This document shows positions 16,358 through 25,000 of a stretch of DNA of 64,000 bases, in pieces. The DNA is from an uncultured Collinsella sp. (GTDB taxonomy: Bacteria; Actinomycetota; Coriobacteriia; Coriobacteriales; Coriobacteriaceae): NCBI GenBank assembly GCA_900754075.1, contig CAAEBN010000066.1, forward strand, positions 62,001-126,000, in the 5' to 3' direction. The notes below the pieces were generated by a model that saw only the letters and a program-made list of their open reading frames with translations, was not told the DNA's origin and made no database searches. Position 1 is the first letter of the stretch. Every line of letters begins with the position of its first letter. Made by a program: the position numbers and the translations under genes.

Positions 16358-17368
16358 GTGGCAACGATGGACAAGAAAAACGTCTCGATGAACGATGTGG
16401 CGATTGCCGCGGGCGTTTCGCTCAAGACGGTGTCGCGCGTGATCAACGAGCCCGATAGCGTGCGCGAGTCGACGCGCGATAAAGTCCATTCCGCAATGGA
16501 GGCGCTCGGATTTCGAACCAACTTTGCCGCGCGTTCGCTCAAGTTGGGCCGTTACGGGTGTATCGGCGTGGTGCTGTTTCACTTGTCGGGTGGCGCCGTG
16601 GACATGATTGACGGTATTGCCGATGCCGCCGAAGAGCGGGGCTTTGCTCTCACGATGATCAAAAAGCGGGCGGGGGAGAAGATGACCCTTGCCGATGCGG
16701 CGCACAGAATGTCGCAGCTTCCCGTCGACGGCATGATTTTCAACCTGCGTCAGATGGTCGATGACTTTGATGCCTTTGAGGCACCGAAGGACCTCAAGAC
16801 GGTGATTATCACACCGATGGAGCATCCTCGCTGTTCCACCGTCAGTGACGACCAAGAGGGCGGCGCGCGCATGGCGTGCGAGTACTTCTTGAATCACGGG
16901 CACAAGAGCGTGTACTTCGTTTCTGGTAAAAAAGAGTCACTGTCGAGCCAGTGCCGTATGAAAGGTTGGCGAGCGGCACTCGAGGCGCGTGGCATTGAGC
17001 CGCCCGAGCCTCTGCAAGGCGATTGGAATGCGGATAGTGGTTATGCCGCGGGCCTTGTGCTTGCCGATAAACCCGATTGCACGGCGGTCCTCGCTGCTAA
17101 CGACTGCATGGCAAACGGCGTGATGGTGGCTCTGCGTGACAAAGGGCTCAGTGTGCCCGACGACGTGTCCGTGATCGGCTTCGACGATGAGCTCTACAAG
17201 ACGATTCCCAACTCGATTCTGACGTCGGTGAAGTTTCGCCACCACGAGCTGGGCATCCGTGCGCTTAACGAGGTCGTCGCAGGTCTGGAAGCCCCGAGCT
17301 CCAGAAGCCGTACGCTCGTCTCGGGCGTGTTGGTCGAGCGTTCCAGCGTAAAGGACCTGCGGGCGTAG
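16358..17368 (+). CDS. LacI-family repressor (lac module 1)
   Basis: A 336-residue LacI/GalR regulator. The N-terminal HTH reads VSMNDVAIAAGVSLKTVSRV with hinge FAARSLKLGR, followed by a periplasmic-binding-like sensor (VDGMIFNL, PDDVSVIGFDDE). The GTG at 16358 has GGAG five bases upstream; an ATG at 16367 is possible. It is divergent from lacE-lacG copy 1 and probably represses it through the palindromes at 16185-16229. Confidence 0.88.
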   Translation: MATMDKKNVSMNDVAIAAGVSLKTVSRVINEPDSVRESTRDKVHSAMEALGFRTNFAARSLKLGRYGCIGVVLFHLSGGAVDMIDGIADAAEERGFALTMIKKRAGEKMTLADAAHRMSQLPVDGMIFNLRQMVDDFDAFEAPKDLKTVIITPMEHPRCSTVSDDQEGGARMACEYFLNHGHKSVYFVSGKKESLSSQCRMKGWRAALEARGIEPPEPLQGDWNADSGYAAGLVLADKPDCTAVLAANDCMANGVMVALRDKGLSVPDDVSVIGFDDELYKTIPNSILTSVKFRHHELGIRALNEVVAGLEAPSSRSRTLVSGVLVERSSVKDLRA

Positions 17369-17386
17369 ACGTGCTCGGCTCGTTCA

Positions 17387-17602
17387 TCTCAACCTGTAAC
17401 AGCTAGGGACCAAAAACTCGGTTAGATGTTACAGATTGAGATTGAGAGGATTGTCCTGTGCGTTTATCTCAATTTGTAACAACTAGACGTCCAAAACCGG
17501 TTCTAGTGTTACAGATTTAGACAATTCGACCCGGTCTCCCCGGTTTGTCTTGATTTGTAACAGCTAGGGACCAAAAACTCGGTTAGATGTTACAGATTGA
17601 GA
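17387..17602. repeat. R1 array B: three 55-bp palindromic units
   Basis: Units at 17387-17441, 17467-17521 and 17548-17602, with the same arms, 25-nt loop and roughly 80-base period as array A; units 1 and 3 share an identical loop (gctagggaccaaaaactcgg...). It lies 118 bases after the lacG copy 2 stop codon, between two convergent genes. Loop orientation is the same as in array A. Nothing else is recognised in 17369-17720. Confidence 0.9.
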
Positions 17603-17720
17603 TAAACGGCTTTCGACCTGCACAAAAGGGCCGGGGGCAGCGCGCCGTGTGACGTGCCGCCCCCGGCTGAGAAATGGGGACAGGTTGTGTGAGCGGGGCA
17701 ATCCCGCTAGTCGCAAGCCA

Positions 17721-19160
17721 CTAGTCCAGACGACGGGTCTGCGCCACGTGCTTATACCAGTAGGCGCTTGCCTTGGGCGTGCGCTTCTGGGTTTTAAAGT
17801 CAACGTAGAAGAAGCCATAGCGCTTGTTGTAGCCATTGGTCCAGGAGAACTGATCCTGCAGGCTCCACAGGAAGTAGCCACCCACGTTGACGCCCACCTC
17901 CATGGCCTTAAGCAGCCAGCGCAGGTGCTGCTCGATGTAGTCGATGCGCGGCTGGTCGTCCACAAAACCGTCCTTGTAGGGGTCCTTGTAGCCCATGCCG
18001 TTCTCGGTAATGAAGATCTGCTTGTAGTTGGGGTAGCGCTGCTTAATGTAGACGAGCAGATCGAACAGACCCTCGGGATAGATAATCCAGTCCCAGTCGG
18101 TGGTGGGGATGCCAGGCTTGTTCACATGCTCGCCAATACCCTTGACGCGCCAGCGGCCGGTGCCCTTCTCGCCCGTACCGTTGTGGTGCAGGTCGTTCTC
18201 GCCGTCGTAAGCCTTGAGGAAGCGGCACTGGTAGTTGTTGACACCCAGGTAGTCGTTGTAGAGCGCTGCCTCGCGCATAATCTCGAGGTCCTCGTCCAGG
18301 ATTTCGATGGTGCCGCCCGAGATGGCCGCCAGGCGGTTGGCGCACTCGAGGGTGTCGGGAGCATAGTCGCCGCGGAAGGTGGCGTCGAGCAAGAACTGGT
18401 TCTGCAGCACGTGCTCGTTGTTGGCGGCCTTGATGTCGGCGGGGTCGTTCTCGTTGAGCGGGTACTTAAACTCCAGCGACTGAATGACGCCGATCTTGCC
18501 CTTAAAACCGCCGTTGTGGAAGGCCAGTACTGCCTTGGCGTGGGCGAGCATCATGTTGTGCTCGCACTGGAAGGCCTCGGCAAGATGCGCCTTGACGCCA
18601 CCGGGGAAGGTGCCCTCGATGTAGGTGTTGGAGGCATCGGCCCAAATCTCGTTAAAGGTGAACCAATAGGTCACCTGGTCGGCGTACTCCTTAAAGCAGA
18701 AGGTGGCAAAGTCCACAAAGGCGTCGATGGTCTCGCGGTTGAGGAAGTCGCCCTTCTCAAAGAGGGGAAGCGGCGTGTCAAAGTGATGCAGCGTGACAAA
18801 CGGCTCAACGTGATGCTTGTGACATTCGGCGAAAAGGTCGTGATAGAACTGGACGCCCTCGGGGTTAATCTCACCGGTGCCGTTGGGGAAGATGCGGCTC
18901 CAGGCAATGGAGAGGCGGATGCCGTTGATGCCAAACTCCTCGCACAGCTCCAGGTCGACGGGGTACTGGTTGTAGAAGTCCGAAGCGGGATCGGGGGAAA
19001 AGCGCCCCTGGGCCTCCAGAAAATCGTCCCAGGCAACCTTGCCCTTACCGTGAGTACGGGTCTCGCCCTCTACCTGGTAGGCAGCAGTGGCGCCGCCAAA
19101 GACAAAGTCCTCGGGAAACTGCGCAGGCGGGTTGGTGACGCTAGCAGGGTTAACGGACAT
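17721..19160 (-). CDS. lacG: 6-phospho-beta-galactosidase, GH1 (copy 2)
   Basis: A 479-residue paralogue of the protein at 12807-14228. It has the GH1 acid/base Glu in TFNEIWADASNTY, the nucleophile in FITENGMGY and the same phosphate-binding pattern FSWTNGYNKRYG. It is even closer than copy 1 to lactococcal LacG in the segment ECHKHHVEPFVTLHHFDTP. The start at 19160 has only a weak site (GGATC), and an N-terminal extension of a few residues is present. It forms an operon with lacE copy 2. Differences around the substrate pocket could give the two enzymes different aglycone preferences. Confidence 0.9.
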   Translation of the reverse strand: MSVNPASVTNPPAQFPEDFVFGGATAAYQVEGETRTHGKGKVAWDDFLEAQGRFSPDPASDFYNQYPVDLELCEEFGINGIRLSIAWSRIFPNGTGEINPEGVQFYHDLFAECHKHHVEPFVTLHHFDTPLPLFEKGDFLNRETIDAFVDFATFCFKEYADQVTYWFTFNEIWADASNTYIEGTFPGGVKAHLAEAFQCEHNMMLAHAKAVLAFHNGGFKGKIGVIQSLEFKYPLNENDPADIKAANNEHVLQNQFLLDATFRGDYAPDTLECANRLAAISGGTIEILDEDLEIMREAALYNDYLGVNNYQCRFLKAYDGENDLHHNGTGEKGTGRWRVKGIGEHVNKPGIPTTDWDWIIYPEGLFDLLVYIKQRYPNYKQIFITENGMGYKDPYKDGFVDDQPRIDYIEQHLRWLLKAMEVGVNVGGYFLWSLQDQFSWTNGYNKRYGFFYVDFKTQKRTPKASAYWYKHVAQTRRLD

Positions 19161-19226
19161 GATGATCCAATCGTCTAAATCGAAGGGCCAGCCGGTCTTG
19201 GATGGTCGGCTGGCCCTGGGCGTTAC

Positions 19227-20996
19227 TTACTTCGAGAGTTGCTCGCTTACGAAGGCGAGAGACTTATCGCCGTTCTGGGAGAGCTCGATGTACTGCTTGC
19301 CACGGCAGGCGACGCACTTGTTGCCCACGCGCTCGCAGTCCTTCTGCAAGTCGGCCAGGTAGCTGGCGGCCTGCGGGGCCAGGACGACCAGATCGAAGTC
19401 GGGGAGCATGTCCACGTGGTTGCCATAGGCCTCGGCAGCGGTCTCGAGGTTAATACCGCGCTCCTTGGCGGCCTTGGCCAGCGCGTTGGCGAGCAGGCCC
19501 GAGGTACCGCCGCCCTGACAGAGCACGAGCACGCGCTTGCCGTTGAGGTCGCTGGTGGCCGTAGCCTCGGCAGCGGGTGCTGCGGGAGCGGCGTCGGCCT
19601 TCACGGCCTCGGCAGCGGCGCCGGCGGCAACGCTCTTGGCGTCGGCCTTGCCCTGGAAGGCATCGTTGAGCTTGGCGGCCTTCTCGGCGTTCTTGGCGGC
19701 GAGCTCCTCCTGGGAGATCTCGGCCTCCTCGGCGCACTTCTGGGCGTCATAGGCACGGAAGAACGGGTAGTACAGCGCAAAGTCGACGACCAGGATGATG
19801 GCGAGCATCACAAAGGCGAGCGGCTGGAAGCCCAAGCCCATGATGGTGCCGATGGGGCCGGGGACGGTCCAAGGCAGGGTGTACATAAAGCCGTTCATGC
19901 CCAAGAAGTCGATAAAGATCTTGAGGATCCAGATGTTGGCGATCGGGGCAAAGACAAACGGGACAAAGAAGACGGGGTTGAGCACGATGGGCGCGGCGAA
20001 CAGCAGCGGCTCGTTGACAGCAAAGCACACGGGGACGATGGCGGCCTTACCGACGGCGCGCATCTCCTGGGACTTGGCCAGGAAGCAGAACATAAAGACC
20101 AGGACGAGCGTGGCGCCGGTACCGCCCATGCAGACGACGAAGTACTGGGCACCCTGGGTCAGGACAGCGGAAGCGTGCTGGCCGGCCTGGAACGCAGCCA
20201 GGTTGTCGGTCATGTTGGCAACGAGGGCGGCGGCGATGGCGGGCTCGACGATCGAGGGGCCGTGGACGCCGACGAACCAGAACAGGCTCATGGCGCCGTA
20301 GATCACAGCAAGGCCGATGTAGCCGTCGGCAGCGGTGAACAGGGGCTGGAACACCTGGATGACACCCTGGGCAAAGCAGAAGCCAAAGGCAGCGCGGAAG
20401 ACGATGTCAAAGACCCAAAAGACGGTGATGCAGACGGAGAAGGGGATGATGTCCTTAAAGGTCTGCGAGATGTTGGGCGGAACCTGCTCGGGCATCTTGA
20501 CGGTGATGTTGCGCTTAATGAAGAACTTGTAGATGATGCCGGTCACAAACGCAGCGATGAAGGCGGTCAACAGGCCCTTGGAACCAAGGTAGGTGGTGTT
20601 GAAGCCACTGGCGGCGTCCGTGGCGATCGTGTCGCTCGAAAGGAGCAAGAAGCCGATGATAGCCGCGCACATGCACGAGATGAAGTTGATCTGGTTGTTC
20701 TTGGGCAGATCGCGGTTCTGAGCGTCGGCGAAGTGCTTGGCTGTGGTGGCAGCGCAGGCGATGGCCAGGATACCCATGGAGTAGTTGTAGCACTTCCACA
20801 GGGCGTTGTTGATGTCATCGGGCCAGTAGAAACCCCAAATGTTGGGGACCGAGGCTACCAGGCAGAAGATGGACGAGAAGATGATGATGGGGATGACGGA
20901 GATAAAGCCGTCGCGGATCGCCTTGAGGTACTTGTTGCGGGCGATCGCGTTGAAAAAGGGCTGGCCCTTTTCGATGATGGCGATGAGTTGCTCCAT
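19227..20996 (-). CDS. lacE: lactose-type PTS EIICB (copy 2)
   Basis: A 589-residue EIIC-EIIB fusion. It matches lactococcal LacE more closely than copy 1 does (EKGQPFFNAIARNKYLKAIR; MPEQVPPNISQTFKDIIPF; FWFVGVHGPSIVEPAIAA). The EIIB phospho-Cys is Cys493 in VLVLCQGGGTSG. The linker before it is Ala-rich. AGGAG lies seven bases before the ATG. It is followed by lacG copy 2, and divergent from LacI copy 2 with two operator-like sites between. It probably transports lactose using LacF as EIIA. Confidence 0.94.
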   Translation of the reverse strand: MEQLIAIIEKGQPFFNAIARNKYLKAIRDGFISVIPIIIFSSIFCLVASVPNIWGFYWPDDINNALWKCYNYSMGILAIACAATTAKHFADAQNRDLPKNNQINFISCMCAAIIGFLLLSSDTIATDAASGFNTTYLGSKGLLTAFIAAFVTGIIYKFFIKRNITVKMPEQVPPNISQTFKDIIPFSVCITVFWVFDIVFRAAFGFCFAQGVIQVFQPLFTAADGYIGLAVIYGAMSLFWFVGVHGPSIVEPAIAAALVANMTDNLAAFQAGQHASAVLTQGAQYFVVCMGGTGATLVLVFMFCFLAKSQEMRAVGKAAIVPVCFAVNEPLLFAAPIVLNPVFFVPFVFAPIANIWILKIFIDFLGMNGFMYTLPWTVPGPIGTIMGLGFQPLAFVMLAIILVVDFALYYPFFRAYDAQKCAEEAEISQEELAAKNAEKAAKLNDAFQGKADAKSVAAGAAAEAVKADAAPAAPAAEATATSDLNGKRVLVLCQGGGTSGLLANALAKAAKERGINLETAAEAYGNHVDMLPDFDLVVLAPQAASYLADLQKDCERVGNKCVACRGKQYIELSQNGDKSLAFVSEQLSK

Positions 20997-21054
20997 GCAA
21001 TGCTCCTAAGAGTCGGTGGGTTAGCAACGATGGTAGCTTTTGACTTTCGGTTGC

Positions 21055-21198
21055 CAAAATGTTGACGTTGCCATTTTGCGACACAAAAAAAGACGCGAAC
21101 CGGTGGTTCCTGTGCCTGCGAACCGTCGATTCCCTATGTGTAAACGTTTGAGCCGCCCGGTGGCTCTGTGTTTGCGCAATGGCAACGTTAACATTTGG
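21055..21198. promoter_or_regulatory. paired LacI-type operators, lac module 2
   Basis: Two copies of the same site in opposite orientation lie 122 bases apart: aaaatgttgacgttgccattt (21056-21076) and gcaatggcaacgttaacatt (21177-21196). They share AATG-N2-AACGT-N3-CATT with the module 1 palindrome. Paired sites over 100 bases apart suit DNA looping by a tetrameric LacI protein. Confidence 0.7.
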
Positions 21199-21353
21199 GC
21201 GCCAAAAGCCGTTTGGGGAAGCAAAAATGTCGGTGAACGGTAGGTTTTGGGTGGTGAGCGTATGGTGGGGGAGGCGTTGGATATACTTGAAGGCGTTAAA
21301 AATGACTGCGTAGGGTGCCACTAATGGCATCGTCGACATAGAAAGATCGACCT

Positions 21354-22358
21354 ATGGCCGCTGTTAAAAAATCGGTTTCCGTTAAGGACGTGGCGCGTCT
21401 CGCGGGCGTCTCGGAGCAGACGGTCTCGCGCACCGTGCACGATTCGCCCAGCGTGCGCCCCGAGACCAAGGAGCGCGTGCGTGCTGCTATGCGCGAGCTG
21501 GGGTATCGCCCCAATTTTGCCGGTCGATCGCTGCGCCGTGGCAAGTTTAAGACCGTCGGCGTCGCCATGTTCAACATCACCGGTACCGGCAACCTCGACC
21601 GTATGGAGGGCTTTGCCGCCGCGGCCGACAAACATGGCTATGCCATCACCCTCACTAAAGTAGACGGGCATCCGTATACCCTCGAGGGCGCATCGTCGCG
21701 CATGAGCGCACTGCCGGTGGACGGTATGGTTGTGATCATGAATCGCATGCCGGCGGACTTTGGCACTTTTGAGCCGCTGCCCGGCATGCAGACTGTGCTC
21801 GTTACGATGTTGGAGCACCCGCTCTGTTCTACGGTCGATAACGACCAGTTCGATTGCTCGCGCCAGGTGGTCGAGTACTTGCTGGGGCGGGGGCACAAAA
21901 CCGTGCACTTTATCTCGTGTCCCGAGCGCTCGCTTTCGGGCATGCGGCGCGAGGAAGGCTGGCGCGAGACATTGCGCGCGCATGGCATTGAGCCACCGCA
22001 GCTCGTGCGCGGTGACTGGACGGCGCAGAGTGGATATGCTGCCGGCCAGGTGCTTGCGGATGATCCGACCTGCACGGCCATTTATGCCTCCAACGACGCC
22101 ATGGCCTACGGCTGCATCCGCGGGCTGGAGTCGCGCGGGAAGTGCGTGCCCCAGGACGTGAGCGTGGTGGGTGTTGACGATAGTCTGGGCGATATCGTGC
22201 CCGATCGTCGCCTGACCACGGTGCGCTTTGACAACAAGCGCGTCGGCATGTGGGCGGTCGACAAGATTGCCGGCGCCGAGGGCGTTGAACCCGGTGTGGA
22301 GCACATGCTGTTTCCGGGCGTGCTCGTCGAGGGCGATACGGTACGCGATTGGCGCTAG
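21354..22358 (+). CDS. LacI-family repressor (lac module 2)
   Basis: A 334-residue LacI/GalR regulator: HTH VSVKDVARLAGVSEQTVSRT, hinge FAGRSLRRGK, sensor domain with VDGMVVIMNR, VEYLLGRGHKTVHFI and PQDVSVVGVDDS. A paralogue of the proteins at 16358 and 32832. It is divergent from lacE-lacG copy 2 and probably binds the two sites at 21055-21198. Confidence 0.88.
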   Translation: MAAVKKSVSVKDVARLAGVSEQTVSRTVHDSPSVRPETKERVRAAMRELGYRPNFAGRSLRRGKFKTVGVAMFNITGTGNLDRMEGFAAAADKHGYAITLTKVDGHPYTLEGASSRMSALPVDGMVVIMNRMPADFGTFEPLPGMQTVLVTMLEHPLCSTVDNDQFDCSRQVVEYLLGRGHKTVHFISCPERSLSGMRREEGWRETLRAHGIEPPQLVRGDWTAQSGYAAGQVLADDPTCTAIYASNDAMAYGCIRGLESRGKCVPQDVSVVGVDDSLGDIVPDRRLTTVRFDNKRVGMWAVDKIAGAEGVEPGVEHMLFPGVLVEGDTVRDWR

Positions 22359-22418
22359 GGCGCGGGTCTGTTTGGGTTGCCGCTAATTGTGTTCGATATT
22401 GTTCAGATTGGTTTAAAA

Positions 22419-22490
22419 ACCGTTCACGGACGAAAAGTAACCGTTCATAGCTCGAAATTACGTTTTGCGCTGTTCTTTTTTGTTTGAATG
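22419..22490 (+). promoter_or_regulatory. lacF upstream region with recurring motifs
   Basis: Holds two copies of accgttca (22419-22426 and 22440-22447), a motif that recurs before several operons in the window, and ttttttgtttgaatg (22476-22490), which resembles the candidate LacR sites before lacR and lacA. Confidence 0.45.
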
Positions 22491-22572
22491 TTATTGTTTC
22501 TGTCATACACAACGCAGCGCGTATGCCCGGACGCGATGCTCTCCATTGGTTCATATGTGAAAGGAACGCAAC

Positions 22573-22911
22573 ATGGCAACCAAAGAAGAAATCTCGATGG
22601 TTGGATTCGAGATTGTCGCATACGCAGGTGACGCCCAGACCGATCTGCTTGCAGCGCTCGATGCTGCTCGCGAGGGTGACTTTGAGAAGGCCGAGCAGCT
22701 GCACAAGGATGCCAGCGATGCGCTCATCGGTGCCCACGACACGCAGACCAAGCTGCTTTCGCAGGAGGCCGGCGGTGGCGAGATGGAGATGACCTTCATC
22801 ATGGCTCACGCTCAGGACACTCTCATGACCACTATGATCCTGGAGAAGCAGACCCGCTTTACCATCGATGCCTACAAGCGCATCGCTGCGCTCGAGGCCA
22901 AGCTCGCCTAA
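22573..22911 (+). CDS. lacF: lactose/cellobiose PTS EIIA
   Basis: A 112-residue helical EIIA of the lactose/cellobiose family, with the phosphorylated His79 in FIMAHAQDTLMTT and the conserved N-terminal VGFEIVAYAGDAQ. It passes phosphate from HPr to the EIIB Cys of LacE. It is the only EIIA of this type in the window, so it likely serves both LacE copies. GAAAGGA precedes the ATG. A terminator 30 bases downstream makes it a single-gene unit. Confidence 0.95.
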   Translation: MATKEEISMVGFEIVAYAGDAQTDLLAALDAAREGDFEKAEQLHKDASDALIGAHDTQTKLLSQEAGGGEMEMTFIMAHAQDTLMTTMILEKQTRFTIDAYKRIAALEAKLA

Positions 22912-22940
22912 CGAGCCCTCACAACCAAGCCCCTTCCAAA

Positions 22941-22971
22941 AGCCCTGCCGCTACCCGCGACAGGGCTTTTT
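22941..22971 (+). terminator. terminator of lacF
   Basis: Stem agccctg/cagggct (22941-22947 with 22961-22967) with inner pairing, followed by TTTTT. Confidence 0.85.
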
Positions 22972-22984
22972 CTGTCCTCCTCCA

Positions 22985-23051
22985 AGTTGCGGTGAAATAG
23001 GGACTGAATAGGGGCCGGCGGGCTCAAAACAATCCCTATTCCACCGCAACT
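22985..23051. repeat. R5 inverted repeat, copy 1
   Basis: Arms agttgcggtgaaataggga (22985-23003) and tccctattccaccgcaact (23033-23051) pair with one G-U or mismatch around a 29-nt GC-rich loop. A second copy with perfectly paired arms lies at 58953-59019. An R4 unit (ggggacagtctt) follows at 23070. Confidence 0.8.
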
Positions 23052-23169
23052 CATCCCGAGATAGTCATTGGGGACAGTCTTGGTGCGCTCCATTCGTCCT
23101 CCCGTTCGGTTTTTTACTGGGTGGGTATACTTCCATCCGCAATACAGACCGGACTGAGGAGGTATCCAA

Positions 23170-24201
23170 ATGCCGGATAACGGGTCAATACAAAAAAGAG
23201 ATGCGCACGAGATGGCTCATGGGCGTCCTGTCCAGATAACCGAGCACACGACGGTAACCGAGTTGCAGCCCAGCCTGTCCGATGTCGTGTGCGCAAACAA
23301 AAAACTGCAGATTGGCTTTATCGTTGCGCTCGTGGTACTGGCGCTGCTGTCGGGCTTTGTAGCTCGTCCGCATTTCGCCGATACCAAGACTTGGGACTCC
23401 ACTATCGAGGTCATCGATCAAAAGAAGGGCAACGTTTTGGCGCTCACGGCTTCATGTGTTGCTCTATCTGCGGGCATTACCGCGCTGCCGGGTGATACGG
23501 GAACGCCGGTTGCCGAGCAGCTCGCACAGCTTTCAGGCAACCTTGGCATCGTGCTTGCCGTGCTCTACCTCGAGAAATATTTGCTCACAATTTTGTGGTC
23601 GGTTGGCCTGGGCATCTTAATCCCGTCTGCGTTGGTGCTCTTTGCGGTGTCGCTCGGCATTCACGGGCGCTGGAGCACGAGCGCTGTCCTGCGCCGTGTG
23701 GCGACACGCGTGCTGGTGGTTGCTGTGATCGGCATGGCGCTCGTGCCCGCGAGCGTATGGGTGTCGCAGAAGGTCGATGAAACGTATCGCGTAAGTATTG
23801 AACAGGCTGAGCAAAAGGCTGCGGACGCCGCGGACGCGGCCGACACCACGGACAAATCAGCCGAGACCAGCTCAAAATCGAACAAGAAAAAATCCGAGGC
23901 CACGGAGTCCAAAAACGTGCTCGAGCAGTTGACTGACGGGGCTTCGAGCCTGGTCACGTCGGTGACCAGCGGCGCTAAGCAGATGACCGACGAGATCGTG
24001 CAGCAGGTGACCGATCTGATTGAAGGCGTCATCGTGATGATCGTGACCTCGTGTGTGATTCCTCTACTGGTGCTCGCGGCGTTCCTATGGCTAGGACACG
24101 TGCTGCTGGGGATCGATATCTCCGGTCCCGCGAACTATCTGACGGGTCGTTTCTTGAGCGCTCCGTCCAGACATGCCAAGAAGAGCGGGCAGTCTGAGTA
24201 G
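23170..24201 (+). CDS. multi-pass membrane protein of unknown function
   Basis: A 343-residue protein not recognised beyond its topology. Predicted membrane segments lie at about residues 47-64, 88-106, 124-164 (two), 179-198 and 284-308. Between the last two is a soluble, Ala/Asp/Ser/Lys-rich, probably coiled-coil region (205-280). AGGAGG is seven bases before the ATG. It stands alone between lacF and lacA and ends in its own terminator, so a link to sugar uptake is not shown. Confidence 0.7.
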   Translation: MPDNGSIQKRDAHEMAHGRPVQITEHTTVTELQPSLSDVVCANKKLQIGFIVALVVLALLSGFVARPHFADTKTWDSTIEVIDQKKGNVLALTASCVALSAGITALPGDTGTPVAEQLAQLSGNLGIVLAVLYLEKYLLTILWSVGLGILIPSALVLFAVSLGIHGRWSTSAVLRRVATRVLVVAVIGMALVPASVWVSQKVDETYRVSIEQAEQKAADAADAADTTDKSAETSSKSNKKKSEATESKNVLEQLTDGASSLVTSVTSGAKQMTDEIVQQVTDLIEGVIVMIVTSCVIPLLVLAAFLWLGHVLLGIDISGPANYLTGRFLSAPSRHAKKSGQSE

Positions 24202-24237
24202 GCGGCAAAGCGTTCTTTGGAAGATCAACTGTAAGAA

Positions 24238-24270
24238 GGGCGGCCGAGACGCGTTCTCGGCCGCCCTTTT
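24238..24270 (+). terminator. terminator of the membrane-protein gene
   Basis: A 12-bp stem (24238-24249 with 24255-24266, gggcggccgaga/tctcggccgccc) followed by TTTTG. Confidence 0.9.
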
Positions 24271-24327
24271 GTTTGTTGAACACGTGGTCGCTACGTCCGT
24301 GCTGGGCCCAAGCGGTCAGCAATCATC

Positions 24328-24418
24328 CGTAAACGGTATTTGTTCAAAAAAGAACAAAGACAAACAAATAGTTGTTGCAGTTACTGTTCGAATGTGTTCA
24401 AATAAACATGAACAGTGA
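24328..24418 (+). promoter_or_regulatory. lacA operon control region
   Basis: Contains cgtaaacggta (24328-24338, the recurring ACGGTA motif), the palindrome tttgttcaaaaaagaacaaa (24339-24358), gttactgttcgaatg (24380-24394, shared with lacR) and a dyad actgttc...gaacagt (24382-24415). The cluster of TGTTC/GAACA half-sites suits DeoR-type control. The remainder of 24271-24508 shows nothing further. Confidence 0.55.
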
Positions 24419-24508
24419 AGAACCGCACATTCAGATGCCCGGACCTGAACGCGATTCAACACTTCCAAACAGAAACTACGCACCTGCGTATCTCTCAAGG
24501 AGGATGTC

Positions 24509-24937
24509 ATGAGGGTTGTAATCGCTTCCGATGCCGACGGTATGTCGATGAAGGAGTCCATCAAGGAGATGCTCATCGCCGACGGTCACGAGGTCGTCGA
24601 CTATTCCGAGACCCCTGCCGCGGACTTTGTCGATTCCGCGACCGCCGTTGCCAAGGACCTGCTGGAGCACAAGGATTCCCAGGGCTTCGCATTCGATAAG
24701 TACGGCGTCGGCTCCTATATGGCCGCCGTCAAGATTAAGGGCATGGTCGTCGCCAACATTTCCGACGAGCGTTCCGCCTACATGACCCGCGAGCACAACG
24801 GCTCGCGCATGGTCACCATGGGCCCGGGCGTTGTGGGCACCGAGGTCGCCAAGAAGATCGCCCGCGAGTTCCTGCGTGCCCAGTACGCCGGCGGCCGTCA
24901 CCAGATCCGTGTCGACATGCTCAACAAGATGGCCTAA
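24509..24937 (+). CDS. lacA: galactose-6-phosphate isomerase subunit A
   Basis: A 142-residue RpiB/LacA-fold protein. ERSAYMTREHNGSRMVTMG and GGRHQIRVDMLNKM match LacA subunits nearly residue for residue. With LacB it forms the isomerase that converts galactose-6-phosphate to tagatose-6-phosphate. AAGGAGG precedes the ATG. The first gene of the lacA-lacB-lacX-lacC group, with lacB 63 bases downstream. Confidence 0.95.
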   Translation: MRVVIASDADGMSMKESIKEMLIADGHEVVDYSETPAADFVDSATAVAKDLLEHKDSQGFAFDKYGVGSYMAAVKIKGMVVANISDERSAYMTREHNGSRMVTMGPGVVGTEVAKKIAREFLRAQYAGGRHQIRVDMLNKMA

Positions 24938-25000
24938 CGAGAGCCACCGAGAACTCGAACTTCTACCTCAACTTGTGAATTCAGACGAAAGGACGTTCTG

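Noticed and set aside
19239..21065. 608-codon open frame on the plus strand
   Set aside because: Antisense to lacE copy 2; mirror composition.
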